Assembly (NCBI GenBank): GCA_016930595.1
Contig: JAFGGJ010000072.1
Coordinates: 1 to 33,863, forward strand
Reading direction: 5' to 3'
Source of the DNA: Planctomycetota bacterium
Lineage (GTDB): Bacteria > Planctomycetota > SZUA-567 > JAFGGJ01
Length of the DNA stretch: 33,863 bases
A model generated the notes under the pieces. That model did no database searches. It had not been told where the DNA came from and saw only the letters and a program-made list of their open reading frames with translations. The position numbers and the translations under genes were made by a program. How positions within the stretch are numbered: the first letter of the stretch is position 1; each line of letters begins with the position of its first letter. Below are positions 1 through 8,194 of this stretch, in pieces.

Positions 1-32
1 GAAAACAGTGAAATTATGCCTTGCGCACACAA
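1..32. repeat. Left copy of an inverted end repeat
   Basis: The first 20 bases (GAAAACAGTGAAATTATGCC) are the exact reverse complement of 33836-33855 near the right end. Similarity continues inward as GCGCACACAA here against GCATACACAA in the reverse complement of the right copy, with one inserted base. Both copies read outward from the window into the same sequence. This could be a dispersed repeat at which an assembly stopped, or the ends of a mobile or MITE-like unit. No transposase is visible. The match is seen directly; its nature is inferred. Confidence 0.7.
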
Positions 33-95
33 TCCGGGCGGACGCAGCGTCAAATTGCCGGCACCTGCACAGCCGGAGGCTTTATGAAAAGTCTG

Positions 96-1712
96 TCATT
101 TGTTTGACTGTTCCCACAGGATCTCATCGACAATCTCCATTGTTTCGAATTCTTCTTCTTGTTTGGCTTTCTCGTCCAGGAGGAAGGGGGATTCAGGCTC
201 TTTTTCCTGCGCGGCTGCCGCCTGGACTTCAGCCGCCGCCCTGGCAAGGTGTTCACGCATGCGTGAGAAGCGGGACTGTACCTCATCCGACGTCAGAGCC
301 CTGTTGTAGATGGAAACCTCGTCGATGATGCCCTTGAAGTACCGGTCAGTGTAATCCTTCTGTCTCCCGACAGCCATTTCCGAGTCTTTGTACGTGATGG
401 AACCGTTCCACGGCGCGCTGGTGGACGGTTGAAGCACTCCGTTGTAGTAGATCCTGCCCTTTTCGCCGGCTTTTCTGGCGGCCACGATGTGAACCCACTG
501 GTTCAGGGGAACCCGGGAGTTGCTGTTCGTCACATGGAAAGTCCCATTACCGATCTGGAAATGAATGTGTCCGCGGCAGGCTGTCTGGCCGTCGGGATTG
601 GTCCTGCCGTCGAAGAAGATGGAAGCGCCGGAACCGGTAGGGTCGTACTGGGATCCGACAATCATCCCCAGGGTGTAGCTGTGGGGGTATTCCGTAACGA
701 AGATCCACGCTTCCAGGGTTATTTCATTGCTGAGCTGGAGCGACCGCGGAACATCGCCGGAGCCGATACGCACGTAATCGTCCTTGCCGTCGAACCGCAG
801 GGTATTCCCGGAGATTCCCGGGACAAAACTGCAGGGCGGCTGAAGTATATGCGCTGGGATACGCTGTACGGAATCTTCTTCCGCCAAGTGGCCGGCATGA
901 TCGAGCCAGCGCTCAAAGCTCCAGTGCGCGACCATGTTCTTTTGGATATTCGCTTCGACAGCGGCAGTAGCAGAATTTCCGGCAGCCGGCACCACAGCCG
1001 GCTTTTCTGTTGCCGCCGGAGCGGGGCGTTCCGGCTGAGGAGAAGCGGGGGCGACGGTTTTGAGATCGACGAGTGGAAGGAGGCTGTCCCAGAGGATTCT
1101 CAACTGAGCGCCGTCCATGACGCCGCAGATGCTGCCGTATTCCGAGACGTCGAAGTCGGGCGGAAGGGGCACTTTGAGGTCTTTGAGGACGGTGTCGGCC
1201 CCGAGCTTCGCCTGGAGGACAAGCTTGCGCGAGCCGTCGTCTTCCAGCAGGGTCGTGCCGGAGAAGAAAAGAGGCCTGCCGTTAATGAAAACGATGGAAG
1301 CGGGGAAATTGCGGACCGGATAAAGGGCGTTGCTTTTTGCGAAATCGAGCGGAGCGCCGGAGTCGTCGAAGAAGGTCCTGCGGTAGAGATCCCATTCGAC
1401 TATCCAGAAGCGGACACTGGAGTATTTCTCATCCTGTATGGTGACACGGACATAGTTCGCCAGCCTGGCACAAGGGGTGACGCCCTGGCGCCAGACTTCC
1501 ATGAACACGAGACCTCGAGCTTCGGCGACCGACCGCAATTCCTGTTCATTGAAGATATACCTGTATTCCCTGCGGGGTTCTTCTGCGGGGGTGGAGGCAT
1601 CAGCGGAAGAAGACTGGGGGGATTCCGCGGGGGCGGAGGGAGCGGTTTCGGCGGGGGCGGAGGGCCCTGCGGCGGGAGTCCTGAGGGCTCCGGCTATGCG
1701 GCCGGCGGGCAC
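96..1712 (-). CDS. Thioredoxin-like / LamG (concanavalin-like) fusion protein
   Basis: About 538 residues. A low-complexity Ala/Pro/Ser stretch (about 8-45) leads into a thioredoxin-like domain (about 50-155) with a WRQGVTPC segment where thioredoxins have WxxWCGPC, and a cis-Pro-type segment NFPASIVFINGRP. The first active-site Cys is replaced (VTPC). After a Pro/Ala linker comes a LamG/concanavalin-like domain (about 260-480) with typical strings such as LRFDGKDDYVRI, ITLEAWIF and GIIDEVSIYNRALTSDEV. The charged tail may be helical. LamG domains usually bind glycans or proteins outside the cytoplasm, but no signal peptide is visible. The chosen GTG start overlaps the end of the upstream gene by 19 bases and lacks a clear ribosome site, so the N-terminus is uncertain. 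It is last in a three-gene set. Cellular role unknown. Confidence 0.7.
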   Translation of the reverse strand: MPAGRIAGALRTPAAGPSAPAETAPSAPAESPQSSSADASTPAEEPRREYRYIFNEQELRSVAEARGLVFMEVWRQGVTPCARLANYVRVTIQDEKYSSVRFWIVEWDLYRRTFFDDSGAPLDFAKSNALYPVRNFPASIVFINGRPLFFSGTTLLEDDGSRKLVLQAKLGADTVLKDLKVPLPPDFDVSEYGSICGVMDGAQLRILWDSLLPLVDLKTVAPASPQPERPAPAATEKPAVVPAAGNSATAAVEANIQKNMVAHWSFERWLDHAGHLAEEDSVQRIPAHILQPPCSFVPGISGNTLRFDGKDDYVRIGSGDVPRSLQLSNEITLEAWIFVTEYPHSYTLGMIVGSQYDPTGSGASIFFDGRTNPDGQTACRGHIHFQIGNGTFHVTNSNSRVPLNQWVHIVAARKAGEKGRIYYNGVLQPSTSAPWNGSITYKDSEMAVGRQKDYTDRYFKGIIDEVSIYNRALTSDEVQSRFSRMREHLARAAAEVQAAAAQEKEPESPFLLDEKAKQEEEFETMEIVDEILWEQSNK

Positions 1713-2776
1713 ACGGAAGCAAGGAGGCCGCGGAGATCTTCGGTGACGGCTTCGGCCGGCAGTGGGATGAAGCCCGCGGCGCCGACCACGACAAGCCACA
1801 CGTCCCTGCACCGCCGGACTTCCGTAACGTTATCCAGGGGACATTCCATGACGCCCGGCGCCGTGGTCAGCGTGAGCATCCGGCCGGCGAAGGCGACCCT
1901 AACGCGGGCGGTGCCGAAAACCGGTCTCAGCACGCGGAGGGATCGGGTCCTGAGCAGGAGGTTCCTGACGCCGACGAACAGGCACGCCACGGCAAAGACG
2001 CCGAGAGCGGCTGCAACAACATCGGCGCCGGACATGAAGGCGGCACAGGCAAGGAAGACGAGGAGCACGGCAAAGAGGGGCGTAGACCAGAAACCGGAGC
2101 CGTCCTGGTGAAATATGCAGCGGAGGGAGCGATCCAGCAGGCGAGGCGTGAGATCGTAAGACATTTCCACGATGCGGCCCGCCGGGAGGAAAGGACTGCG
2201 GCCGGGCTCACCGGCGCGGCGATCCCGGCGCAGACATCCCGCGGGGACCGGGACAGCGACGCCCAGCAGCGCGCTGAGGCCGTCGACGGGCACGCCCGCA
2301 GAACGCAGCCTGTTTTCGATGAAAGAACGCGTGTCCGGGTTGAGGCCGTCGCCCGGCAGAATGACGAACTGCATACCGGGCAGGATGAGAAGCCACTGGC
2401 GATCGGCCCGGATGAGGTTTCTGAACATGCGCCAATTCCAACTGCCGGAGCCCCGGCAGGATACGGAGTGAACGCCGGCATCGTCGATGAAAACGGTTAT
2501 CCTGCGGTCATCACCCAACAAAACGTGTATTTCGTTCAGGAAAGTCTTTCTGGCTCTGCCGGCAAGCGAGCCGAAGAACACCAGGAAAGGCGTGACGGCA
2601 ACACAGAGCGACGCGACGACATAGGACTTGAGAGCGAAGCCGAGAACCGCCAGCAGGAGAAAGAGTACGACGGCGAGCGGCATGAAACGCACGCGCTGCT
2701 GAGACCGTTCGAGCCATGCGTCGAAAGAACGGGCGGCAAGTTCGTCTGTCAGTTCATAGGACAGCTGGACGTCCAT
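1694..2776 (-). CDS. Tandem YcxB-like membrane protein
   Basis: 360 residues built from two similar halves. Each begins with a matching segment (LSYELTDELAARSF near residue 5; MSYDLTPRLLDRSL near 205), followed by a pair of hydrophobic membrane segments (about 32-75 and 225-272) and a soluble beta-rich part. The soluble part of half one (FIDDAGVHSV, SWNWRMFRNL, WLLILPGMQFVILP) resembles the PH-like YcxB C-terminal domain. Four membrane segments in total are expected. It starts 6 bases after the transglutaminase-like gene, and its end overlaps the LamG gene, so the three are probably co-transcribed. Function unknown. The YcxB assignment rests on pattern memory and is moderately sure; the internal duplication is clearer. 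Confidence 0.65.
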   Translation of the reverse strand: MDVQLSYELTDELAARSFDAWLERSQQRVRFMPLAVVLFLLLAVLGFALKSYVVASLCVAVTPFLVFFGSLAGRARKTFLNEIHVLLGDDRRITVFIDDAGVHSVSCRGSGSWNWRMFRNLIRADRQWLLILPGMQFVILPGDGLNPDTRSFIENRLRSAGVPVDGLSALLGVAVPVPAGCLRRDRRAGEPGRSPFLPAGRIVEMSYDLTPRLLDRSLRCIFHQDGSGFWSTPLFAVLLVFLACAAFMSGADVVAAALGVFAVACLFVGVRNLLLRTRSLRVLRPVFGTARVRVAFAGRMLTLTTAPGVMECPLDNVTEVRRCRDVWLVVVGAAGFIPLPAEAVTEDLRGLLASVCPPAA

Positions 2777-2782
2777 GTCTGC

Positions 2783-3712
2783 TCAGACCGGCTGGAGGAC
2801 TTCGTCGAAGAGATACTGGTTGAAATAGTAGTCGGGGAGGCCCATCTTCCTGCGGTTCACGTGTTCCTCGTGGCGGATTTCTTCGAGGCGGACGGGGTCG
2901 GCGGCGTCCATTCGCCACGGATAGGTGTAGTTGAGGAAATCCCCGGCGAAGTAGTTGCCGATGGAGGCGGCTTCCCGCGGATGGAAATAGCAGTCGCGGT
3001 TGCGCGCCATGACAAGGGATTTGGCGTCCGGGCCCAGGCCGTCGTCGGAGAACTGTATGCGGGTGGGGCGAATGTCGTCCCAGACGGCAGAGGGCTGACG
3101 TTCGAAGAGGATGGGGGAGCGGAAGAGATCCCAAGCGGAAGCCGGTGAGCCATCAGGGAGAACGGGAGCAACGCCTTTCATGGGATCCATCCAACCCCAC
3201 TTGCCACCGGTGAAGATTTCGGCCATCATGTGGCCGGATATATGTGAAGAATGGGTGCGGGCTGGGAGACCTGCGATCTGGCAGAGGACGACGAGGACGC
3301 GGGAGACTTCGTTGCCCATGACAGCGCCGCGCTTGAGGAGTTCTTCTTCAGAGCCGCCGGTGAAAAGATTGGGGGAGGCAAGGCCGTGGGTGCGCGAATC
3401 ACGCACGACGCGCATGAGAGCAAGAGCCTTTTCGCGCTCGGACATGCCGGCGGAGACGGCACCTGCGACGATTTTTTCGAGCATGGGACGGGAGCCGGGC
3501 CTGTATGCGGGTTCGATGGGAGTGAAGGCGGAGTAGATGTAATCGGCGGTTTTTTCGGTAAGAGGGAGTTGGCCGTCGATTATCTCCACGTCCACTCCGC
3601 CGTCCTCGCCGTAGAAGGCCAGGACGCGTTCAAGCCACAGCCTGCAGCCCGTCTTCGTGACGTCATCGGCGTATATTTCGGACTGGTTACGGCCGAGGTA
3701 CTTTTCAAACAT
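2783..3712 (-). CDS. Transglutaminase-like protein, probably lacking the catalytic Cys
   Basis: 309 residues. The ATG at 3712 is preceded by GGAGG seven bases upstream; a longer reading to 3937 would cross the promoter. The central part resembles the transglutaminase/protease core: a helix ending in QIAGLPAR, then HISGHMMAEIF with the usual His, then GWMDP with the usual Asp. At the place where the catalytic Cys normally sits, about 15 residues before GLPAR, the sequence reads GNEVSR, so the family nucleophile seems absent. A Cys four residues before GLPAR is inside the helix and is unlikely to replace it. No signal peptide or membrane segment is seen, so it is probably cytoplasmic. It is first of a three-gene set with a good promoter at 3740-3767. 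Substrate unknown. Confidence 0.65.
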   Translation of the reverse strand: MFEKYLGRNQSEIYADDVTKTGCRLWLERVLAFYGEDGGVDVEIIDGQLPLTEKTADYIYSAFTPIEPAYRPGSRPMLEKIVAGAVSAGMSEREKALALMRVVRDSRTHGLASPNLFTGGSEEELLKRGAVMGNEVSRVLVVLCQIAGLPARTHSSHISGHMMAEIFTGGKWGWMDPMKGVAPVLPDGSPASAWDLFRSPILFERQPSAVWDDIRPTRIQFSDDGLGPDAKSLVMARNRDCYFHPREAASIGNYFAGDFLNYTYPWRMDAADPVRLEEIRHEEHVNRRKMGLPDYYFNQYLFDEVLQPV

Positions 3713-3739
3713 GGCGATCCTCCAGCGGAATTCCCGAAC

Positions 3740-3767
3740 ATTATAAGGGCCGGGGGCAAACAGACAA
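3740..3767 (-). promoter_or_regulatory. Sigma-70-type promoter for the transglutaminase-like gene set
   Basis: Reading the minus strand, TTGTCT (3767-3762) and a perfect TATAAT (3745-3740) are separated by 16 bases. The start codon at 3712 lies about 28 bases past the -10 box, leaving room for the GGAGG ribosome site. It faces away from the plus-strand promoter at 3801-3828. Confidence 0.6.
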
Positions 3768-3800
3768 AGTGAAAGGGAGCAGGGAAAGCGGCCAGGGCGG

Positions 3801-3828
3801 TTGTGCGGCGCGACGAAGAGACTATATT
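3801..3828 (+). promoter_or_regulatory. Possible sigma-70-type promoter for the DUF4185-like gene
   Basis: TTGTGC (3801-3806) and TATATT (3823-3828) have a 16-base spacer. The gene's ATG at 3861 follows about 33 bases later, with AAGGGAAG as its ribosome site. The -35 box is weaker than the -10 box. It is divergent from the promoter at 3740-3767. Confidence 0.45.
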
Positions 3829-3860
3829 CAGCGGAAGGATCATCCGCGAAGGGAAGACCG

Positions 3861-4946
3861 ATGACACTGAACAGCGACATGGTATTCGAATGGACGGGGC
3901 CGAGGATAACGTACCCGCGCGTGCACCCGGAGGACAAGCCGGAGGAATGGGGGCCGCCGAACCGGTATTTCGACGATGTTCCGACGGTGCGCGGGGATAC
4001 TTACCCGATGACGTGGGCCGACGACGACGAGATATACACGTCATCCGGGGACCCGTCGTGGGGCGGCAAGAACGACGGGCTGGACGTGGAGAAATTTTCC
4101 GGGCAGGCACCGGACTACAGGATAACCCGCGTGAATCCGATGACGGAATACACGGGGATAGGCGGCAAGGGGCCGAAGCCGAGCGGGATGATATGCGTGG
4201 ACGGCGTGCTGTACCTGGCATTCCAGAACATACTGGGGCAGAAGCCGCCCGCGCACGGGGAGAAATCCCAGCACGGGAGCGACGCCCAGGTAACGGCGTC
4301 GAGAGACCACGGCAGGACGTGGACACCGGCTCCGGGCGGCATCCGCGAGCCGATGTTTCCGGGAAACACGTTCGGGGGACCGGCGTTCGTGAACTTCGGC
4401 AGGGACAACGGGGGAGCGAGGGACGACTTCGTATACGCGGTATCCGGGGACCAGTGGGACAACGGGAGCGATCTGCGGGCGGGACGGGTCCACCGGGAGA
4501 AGATACTGGAAAGGGAGGCGTGGGAGTTCGTCTGCGGGGCCGGGAAGGACGGGAGCGCAGAATGGACCCGGGACATTGAGAAAGCAACGCCCGTATTCCG
4601 GCTCGAAAGGAAACTGGGGCTTCCGGAAATGGTCTACATCCGTGAGACGGGGCGGTACCTGCTGCTGACATGGCATCTGTACGGCGATTTCGACAGCGAC
4701 GCCGGCACCGAACTGTTCATATTCGAGGCGCCCGAGCCTTGGGGCCCGTTCAAAATGCTGTACCACGAGGAGATGTGGGAAGGGAAGGAAGTGAACCCGT
4801 ACTGTCCCCGGATACCGTTGAAATGGGTACGGCGGGTGGAGGGTGGCGTCGCCGGGTGGCTGCAGTTTTCAGGGAGCTGGCGGCAGAAGAGCCCGTACTA
4901 CAGGTCGCACATCCGGCCGTTCCTGGTCACAGCAAGGCGCTCCTGA
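3861..4946 (+). CDS. DUF4185-like beta-propeller protein with an Asp box
   Basis: 361 residues, the only convincing plus-strand gene. The ATG at 3861 has AAGGGAAG shortly upstream. The chain is rich in Trp, Gly and Asp, with segments typical of sialidase-like propellers: SGDPSWGG, an Asp-box pattern SRDHGRTW at residues 147-154, GGPAFVNFG, VYAVSGDQWDNG and YLLLTWHLYGDF. This resembles proteins annotated DUF4185, which occur with carbohydrate-active enzymes in environmental bacteria. Known members are mostly secreted, yet no signal peptide is visible here. Catalytic residues cannot be assigned. It runs convergent to flhF, with 24 bases between the stop codons. It could instead belong to a related five-bladed glycosidase-like family; enzymatic activity is not established. 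Confidence 0.6.
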   Translation: MTLNSDMVFEWTGPRITYPRVHPEDKPEEWGPPNRYFDDVPTVRGDTYPMTWADDDEIYTSSGDPSWGGKNDGLDVEKFSGQAPDYRITRVNPMTEYTGIGGKGPKPSGMICVDGVLYLAFQNILGQKPPAHGEKSQHGSDAQVTASRDHGRTWTPAPGGIREPMFPGNTFGGPAFVNFGRDNGGARDDFVYAVSGDQWDNGSDLRAGRVHREKILEREAWEFVCGAGKDGSAEWTRDIEKATPVFRLERKLGLPEMVYIRETGRYLLLTWHLYGDFDSDAGTELFIFEAPEPWGPFKMLYHEEMWEGKEVNPYCPRIPLKWVRRVEGGVAGWLQFSGSWRQKSPYYRSHIRPFLVTARRS

Positions 4947-4974
4947 AGGAGACAACGCTGCGGGCGTTGTTCAG
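4943..4974. terminator. Possible hairpin between convergent genes
   Basis: CAACGC (4953-4958) pairs with GCGTTG (4964-4969) around a five-base loop. The stem can extend through CTGAA (4943-4947) and TTCAG (4970-4974) with a bulge. It spans the stop codons of the plus-strand gene and flhF. No T-tract follows on either strand, so intrinsic termination is only a possibility. Confidence 0.3.
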
Positions 4975-6095
4975 GCGAGAGCCGCGGACAGCAGGCGGAC
5001 GAGGGCATCCTTGCCGGCGGAGCGGATATCGTCGGGGACTTCCTGTCCCGTCGTGATGTAGGCGAAGGGAGCGCTGAGAGCGATGGAGAGGGCCGCTGCA
5101 GCGCCCACGTAGGGGATTTCATCGACCTTGGTGACTATGACCCGTGCAATATTGAAATAGCGACCGAAAGACATGCGGATGCGTTCGGCGCGCTCGCCGA
5201 CGATACCGGCTTCGACGGCAAGGAGGACTTCATCCGGTGCGATTTCACGGAGCATGAGGGCCATTTCGGACACTGCGAGCTGATCGCCGGGAGAACGGCC
5301 GGTGGTGTCAACGAGGATTATTTCGCGGTCGGCCATGATGGTGCGGACGGTGGCGGCTTCGCGCACGTCGGAGACGCGGCAGAGCGGGACGCCGATGATT
5401 TCCGCGTAGCGCCGGATCTGTTCGCTGCCGCCCACCCTGTAGTTGTCAATGGAAACAATGCCGACTTTACGCCTGCGCCTGATGGCATGGACGGCGGCGA
5501 GCTTGGCGACGGTGGTGGTCTTACCGCAGCCGGTCGGGCCGACCAGTGCGAAGACGCGCGGAGAGTAAGAGTCGCACAGCAGGCCGCTCCTGCAGACGAC
5601 GAGTTTGCTGAACAGGCCGGTCAAACGGGAGGCAAGGCGGTCGAAAGAAGAGACGTCCGCAGAAGAAGCGTTGGCGATACAGGCGTCAGCCAGACGGGAC
5701 GCATCGACGTCGGGGAAGCCCTGCCGGATGAGCCCGGCGACAAGACGCGGGCGGAGGGCGCCCGCGGACGGACCGCTCCCGCCGGTGGTATCCCTGGGCC
5801 GGAGGAATCTGTTTTCACCCGGAGGAGCGGCGGCATTCGAGGAGGCCAAGACGTCCCTGTAACGGCGTTCGACGAGGCCGCGGCCTGCCTGCCGCGAGCG
5901 TTCCCGGTTGAGAGCGGGCAGGTCGGGAACATCGCGCGAAGCGACGATTTCAACGGATTCGCGCCCGAACATGCCGAGCAGGCCGGGCTGCTTAACCCAG
6001 CGCGTGGCGTGGATGACGGCGTTTTCGCCCAGTTCGGACTTGATGCGCGCCAGGACCCGCCTGATATCCGGACCTGTGTAAGTGAGCTTTTCCAT
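4971..6095 (-). CDS. flhF: FlhF, SRP-type GTPase for flagellar placement
   Basis: 374 residues. The N-terminal part opens with a YTGPDIRRVLARIKSELG segment typical of FlhF. The C-terminal NG GTPase domain (from about 110) has all motifs in order: P-loop GPTGCGKTT (186-194), DNYRVGGSEQIRRYA, DTTGRSPGD, TKVDEI and TTGQEVPDDI. FlhF is an SRP/FtsY-family GTPase that recruits early flagellar parts to the chosen site at the membrane and affects flagellar number and placement. It is the last gene of the operon; its ATG overlaps the flhA stop as TGATG, implying translational coupling. In many bacteria flhG (fleN) follows; here the next gene is an unrelated convergent one. Confidence 0.95.
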   Translation of the reverse strand: MEKLTYTGPDIRRVLARIKSELGENAVIHATRWVKQPGLLGMFGRESVEIVASRDVPDLPALNRERSRQAGRGLVERRYRDVLASSNAAAPPGENRFLRPRDTTGGSGPSAGALRPRLVAGLIRQGFPDVDASRLADACIANASSADVSSFDRLASRLTGLFSKLVVCRSGLLCDSYSPRVFALVGPTGCGKTTTVAKLAAVHAIRRRRKVGIVSIDNYRVGGSEQIRRYAEIIGVPLCRVSDVREAATVRTIMADREIILVDTTGRSPGDQLAVSEMALMLREIAPDEVLLAVEAGIVGERAERIRMSFGRYFNIARVIVTKVDEIPYVGAAAALSIALSAPFAYITTGQEVPDDIRSAGKDALVRLLSAALA

Positions 6096-8194
6096 CAGGC
6101 GGCGGCCTCCGAAGCCTGCAGTGCAAGCGTACCCACGGATTCGACGTCGACTTCACGTGCGACTTCGTTGTAAGCGATGACGGAGCTTTCGGGGACGGCC
6201 TGGGAAGCGATGCGGGCCAGGTGGGGCCGTGCGGGACTGGAAGTGATAAAGACCGGGACGTGCCCGGAACCGGCGGCTTCTTCAGCGGCGGAGCGCATGG
6301 CCTGGGCAAGCGCCTTGAGGCGTTCGGGGGGCAGGCCGACCTGGGTTCCGGTTTCGGTGGTTTCGAGGGAATCCCTGACGAGGTCTTCGATCCTGGGATC
6401 CACGGTGATGACATAGAGCTTGCCGTCGGAGGAGGCGAGCGAACGGCTGATGGTGCGCGCGAGGGAGTTGCGGGAGTATTCAGCGAGGATTTCCGGATCA
6501 GTGGTACGGTGGGCGACGGAAGTGACGGCTTCGACGATGAGCTCCAGGTTGCGGATGCTGACGCCTTCGGACAAGAGGCGGCCGAGGACTTCCTGAATCT
6601 GGGCGATGGAGAGGAGCTTGAGGGCGTCTTCCACGAGGCGCGGGGAAGTTTCCTTGAGGCGGTCAAGGAGGCGGCCGGTCTCATCGCGGGTCAGGAGGTC
6701 GGCGGCGTTTTTCTTGAGGATTTCCGAAAGGTGCGTGGCTATGACGGTGGTGGGATCGACGACAAGGTAACCGGAAGCGACGGCGCGGTCCCTGTCGGCG
6801 GGGAGAATCCAGCAGGCCGGGGTATCAAAGGCGGGTTCCCTGGCGGATTCGGCGCCCGGGACGGGCCCGGATGCGGCGCCGGTGTCCATGGCCATCAGCT
6901 TGCCCGGGCGGACTTCACCGGAAGCGACGCGTTCGCCGCGGACGGAAATGGAGTATTCGTTGGGTCCCAGGGCGAGGTTGTCGCGGATGCGGACGGGAGG
7001 GATGACGATACCGAGATCCGTGGCACTCTGGCGGCGCATTGCGCCGATGCGTTCAAGCAGTTCGCCGCCCTGCTTGGGGTCCACGAGGGGTATCATGCCG
7101 TAGCCGATTTCAAGCTCGACGGCGTCCACCTGCAGGAGATGGTCAACGGGTTCGGGGCCGCCGGGCCGCGCGCGGCGTTCTTCTTCGGCAAGGCGGGCGG
7201 AGCGGCGTTCGATTTCACGCCTGCGCATGAACCACGCCGCTGCAAGAAGGACGGCGGCGACGGGAAGCGCCTGGAGCGGCGGAAAGACGGCAAGTCCCAG
7301 CACGGCAAGAATGACGCCGGCCGCCCCGATGGGGCGCCAGCCGACGAAGAGTTCGGACAGAACCTGGCGGCCGAGGTTCTCCCGGCCGGCGCTGCGGGTG
7401 ATGATGAGGCCTGCAGCGACGGAGATGACAAGCGCCGGAACCTGGCTGACAAGGCCGTCGCCGACGGTAAGGCGCGTGTATGTGGCAATCGCCTCCCCCG
7501 GACTCAAGCCCTGCTTGACGATACCGATGACAAAGCCGCCGATGATGTTCACCAGCGTGATGATCAGCCCTGCGATAGCGTCGCCCCGGACCCACTTGGA
7601 AGCGCCGTCCATGGCGCCGTAAAAGTCGGTTTCTTTTTCGAGGCGGGAGCGCCTGGCGCGAGCTTCGTCTTCGGAGATCAGGCCCGAATTAAGGTCGGCG
7701 TCTATGGACATCTGCTTGCCGGGCATGGCGTCGAGAGTGAAGCGCGCGGCGACTTCGCTGATGCGCGTGGCGCCCTTGGTTATGACGACGAACTGTATGA
7801 CGATGAGGATGACAAAGATGACCATGCCGACGACTTCATCGCGGCCGGCGACTATCTGGCCGAAGGCCTGTATCATCAGGCCGGCCTTGTCCGTGGACGC
7901 CGAAGAGGAGCTGAGGATGAGCCTTGTCGTGGCAACATTGAGCGTCAGGCGGTAGAAGGTGAGAATGAGCAGCAGGCTGGGGAAAGTGGAAAGGCCGAGG
8001 GGGTCTTCGAGGAAAACCGTACCGAGCAGCAGGACGAAAGCCGCCGTCATGTTGATGACGAGCAAGACGTCCATGATGAAAGTCGGGAGCGGGATGACGA
8101 GCGTCATGAAGATGGTGAGGATGGCCGCCATTATCAGGATGACGTCGGGACTCCTGCGGACCGCCCTGCGGAGGTTGAGGGTGAGATCGGGCAT
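6095..8194 (-). CDS. flhA: FlhA, flagellar export gate protein
   Basis: 699 residues, the usual length. The N-terminal half has about eight membrane segments and the FHIPEP-family signatures LTFYRLTLNVATTRLIL and DAMPGKQMSIDADLNSG. The C-terminal half (from about 330) is the cytoplasmic domain that docks substrate-chaperone complexes. FlhA forms the ring of the flagellar type III export apparatus and takes part in proton-driven secretion. Start ATG 8194 overlaps the flhB stop (TGATG), and its own stop overlaps flhF in the same way, so flhB-flhA-flhF are tightly coupled. Confidence 0.97.
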   Translation of the reverse strand: MPDLTLNLRRAVRRSPDVILIMAAILTIFMTLVIPLPTFIMDVLLVINMTAAFVLLLGTVFLEDPLGLSTFPSLLLILTFYRLTLNVATTRLILSSSSASTDKAGLMIQAFGQIVAGRDEVVGMVIFVILIVIQFVVITKGATRISEVAARFTLDAMPGKQMSIDADLNSGLISEDEARARRSRLEKETDFYGAMDGASKWVRGDAIAGLIITLVNIIGGFVIGIVKQGLSPGEAIATYTRLTVGDGLVSQVPALVISVAAGLIITRSAGRENLGRQVLSELFVGWRPIGAAGVILAVLGLAVFPPLQALPVAAVLLAAAWFMRRREIERRSARLAEEERRARPGGPEPVDHLLQVDAVELEIGYGMIPLVDPKQGGELLERIGAMRRQSATDLGIVIPPVRIRDNLALGPNEYSISVRGERVASGEVRPGKLMAMDTGAASGPVPGAESAREPAFDTPACWILPADRDRAVASGYLVVDPTTVIATHLSEILKKNAADLLTRDETGRLLDRLKETSPRLVEDALKLLSIAQIQEVLGRLLSEGVSIRNLELIVEAVTSVAHRTTDPEILAEYSRNSLARTISRSLASSDGKLYVITVDPRIEDLVRDSLETTETGTQVGLPPERLKALAQAMRSAAEEAAGSGHVPVFITSSPARPHLARIASQAVPESSVIAYNEVAREVDVESVGTLALQASEAAA

